From Chloroflexia bacterium (GTDB taxonomy: Bacteria; Chloroflexota; Chloroflexia; Thermomicrobiales; UBA6265), in the NCBI GenBank assembly GCA_013698495.1, contig JACCUV010000122.1, positions 1 through 5,220 on the forward strand: 5,220 nt of DNA, read 5' to 3'. The position numbers were made by a program, and so were the translations under genes. Below are positions 4,687 through 5,220 of the stretch, piece by piece. The notes under the pieces are model-generated. The model was given only the letters and a program-made list of their open reading frames with translations. It did not search any database and was not told the origin of the DNA. How positions within the stretch are numbered: the stretch's first letter is position 1; each line of letters opens with the position of its first letter.

Positions 4687-5220
4687 TTAGCGAACCGCCG
4701 TGATAAGGTGGGCGGTCGTCTCCTTTCCGTAGCCGAGGCGTTTCGACCAGCTACTGGGGAACACGCGGAGTTCGGCTTGGGTCATTTGCCGGCAGGCGAC
4801 ACGCAGGCCGCCGATCCGGTCGAGCGTGCGCACGATCTGTGAGGGACCGCTTTCGGGATCGAGTCCAGTCGCGAGCAACGCCGAGGCGTTCACCCGGACA
4901 GCGAACCGGCATCCCTGGCCGAGCAGGGTGTCCAGGCGCTCGATCAGCGCCGGATTCCATTCGACCAGGCCCCGGAGGAGGCTGCCGTAAGGGAAGTTGA
5001 CGGTGACCGCATCGGCCACCGGCAGCAGGCCCAATGGCCAACCGAGCGCGTCGAGCGTGACGAAGCGCACGTTGCCCGGACGACGACGAACCGAGCCTTC
5101 GATATGATCGAGGCATGTATCTACCCCGATCACCGCGAGTCCGGGATCCTTGCGGCCAAGCGCGATCGCATGGGCGCCATCGCCTGTCCCGAAATCCACA
5201 TGCACACGATCGAACCGGGA
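4687..5220 (-). CDS. KamB/NpmA-like 16S rRNA (m1A1408) methyltransferase (partial, start outside window)
   Basis: The frame is open from the window edge to TAA at 4689-4687, giving 177 residues; roughly 20 N-terminal residues are missing compared with NpmA (about 219 residues). It opens SRFDRVHVDFGTGDG, very close to NpmA's FDRVHIDLGTGDG, the SAM-binding motif I. A second acidic SAM contact is likely in VIGVD (visible residues 31-34). FPYGSLLRG (76-84) corresponds to the FPWGTLL / PWGSLLRG segment of NpmA and KamB, and SSWSKRLGYGKETT (156-169) to their C-terminal SxWxKRLxFGR segment. Known members use SAM to methylate N1 of A1408 in the ribosomal decoding site, giving resistance to kanamycin- and apramycin-type aminoglycosides. 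The second target-stacking tryptophan (W158) is kept, but the first (NpmA W107) is Tyr78 here. The GTG at 5205-5203 lies inside motif I and is not the start. Family membership is firm; activity and resistance are inferred. No transposase or cassette sequence adjoins it, so it looks chromosomal. Confidence 0.88.
   Translation of the reverse strand, partial: SRFDRVHVDFGTGDGAHAIALGRKDPGLAVIGVDTCLDHIEGSVRRRPGNVRFVTLDALGWPLGLLPVADAVTVNFPYGSLLRGLVEWNPALIERLDTLLGQGCRFAVRVNASALLATGLDPESGPSQIVRTLDRIGGLRVACRQMTQAELRVFPSSWSKRLGYGKETTAHLITAVR

Noticed and set aside
4387..4842. Forward frame of 151 codons with a polyvaline stretch
   Set aside because: It is the complement of the antitoxin and the methyltransferase end; the valine run is just the GTC repeat read on the other strand.
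5203..5205. GTG as the start of the methyltransferase
   Set aside because: It lies within SAM motif I, and the upstream in-frame residues SRFDR match NpmA, so the true start is outside the window.

Overview
The window is GC-rich bacterial chromosome. The best guess for its source is a Chloroflexota lineage, possibly a Thermomicrobia/Sphaerobacter relative. This rests on base composition, a large ATPase-LuxR regulator, a dispersed-repeat motif of a kind common in such genomes, and a KamB/NpmA-like methyltransferase. It is inference, because no ribosomal or other taxonomic marker is present.

Layout, left to right. Positions 2-40 probably hold the last 12 codons of an upstream gene. They are followed at once by an 80-base nested inverted repeat (41-120). 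Positions 121-435 carry no convincing gene, but contain a near-palindrome and a dispersed-repeat-like segment. Positions 436-3258 (+) encode a complete 940-residue LAL/MalT-type regulator with an N-terminal ATPase, a helical middle and a C-terminal LuxR helix-turn-helix. After a 105-base gap, 3364-3921 (+) encodes a small exported beta-rich protein of unknown function, possibly a target of the regulator.

The right-hand part lies on the minus strand. Positions 5220 down to 4687 hold the 3' part of a KamB/NpmA-family 16S rRNA (m1A1408) methyltransferase; its start lies beyond the window. An intergenic hairpin (4638-4659) separates it from a ParD/ParE toxin-antitoxin operon (4566 down to 3966). 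The operon is recognisable over its whole length but broken: the antitoxin has a one-base frameshift before its toxin-binding tail, and the toxin has an in-frame TAG plus a second frameshift. The antitoxin also carries an in-frame run of seven identical GAC codons at a place where relatives have a short loop.

The main points of interest are the rRNA methyltransferase, with tyrosine where NpmA has one of its two target-stacking tryptophans, and the degenerate ParDE operon with its codon expansion. I found no CRISPR array, tRNA, rRNA, transposase or integrase.
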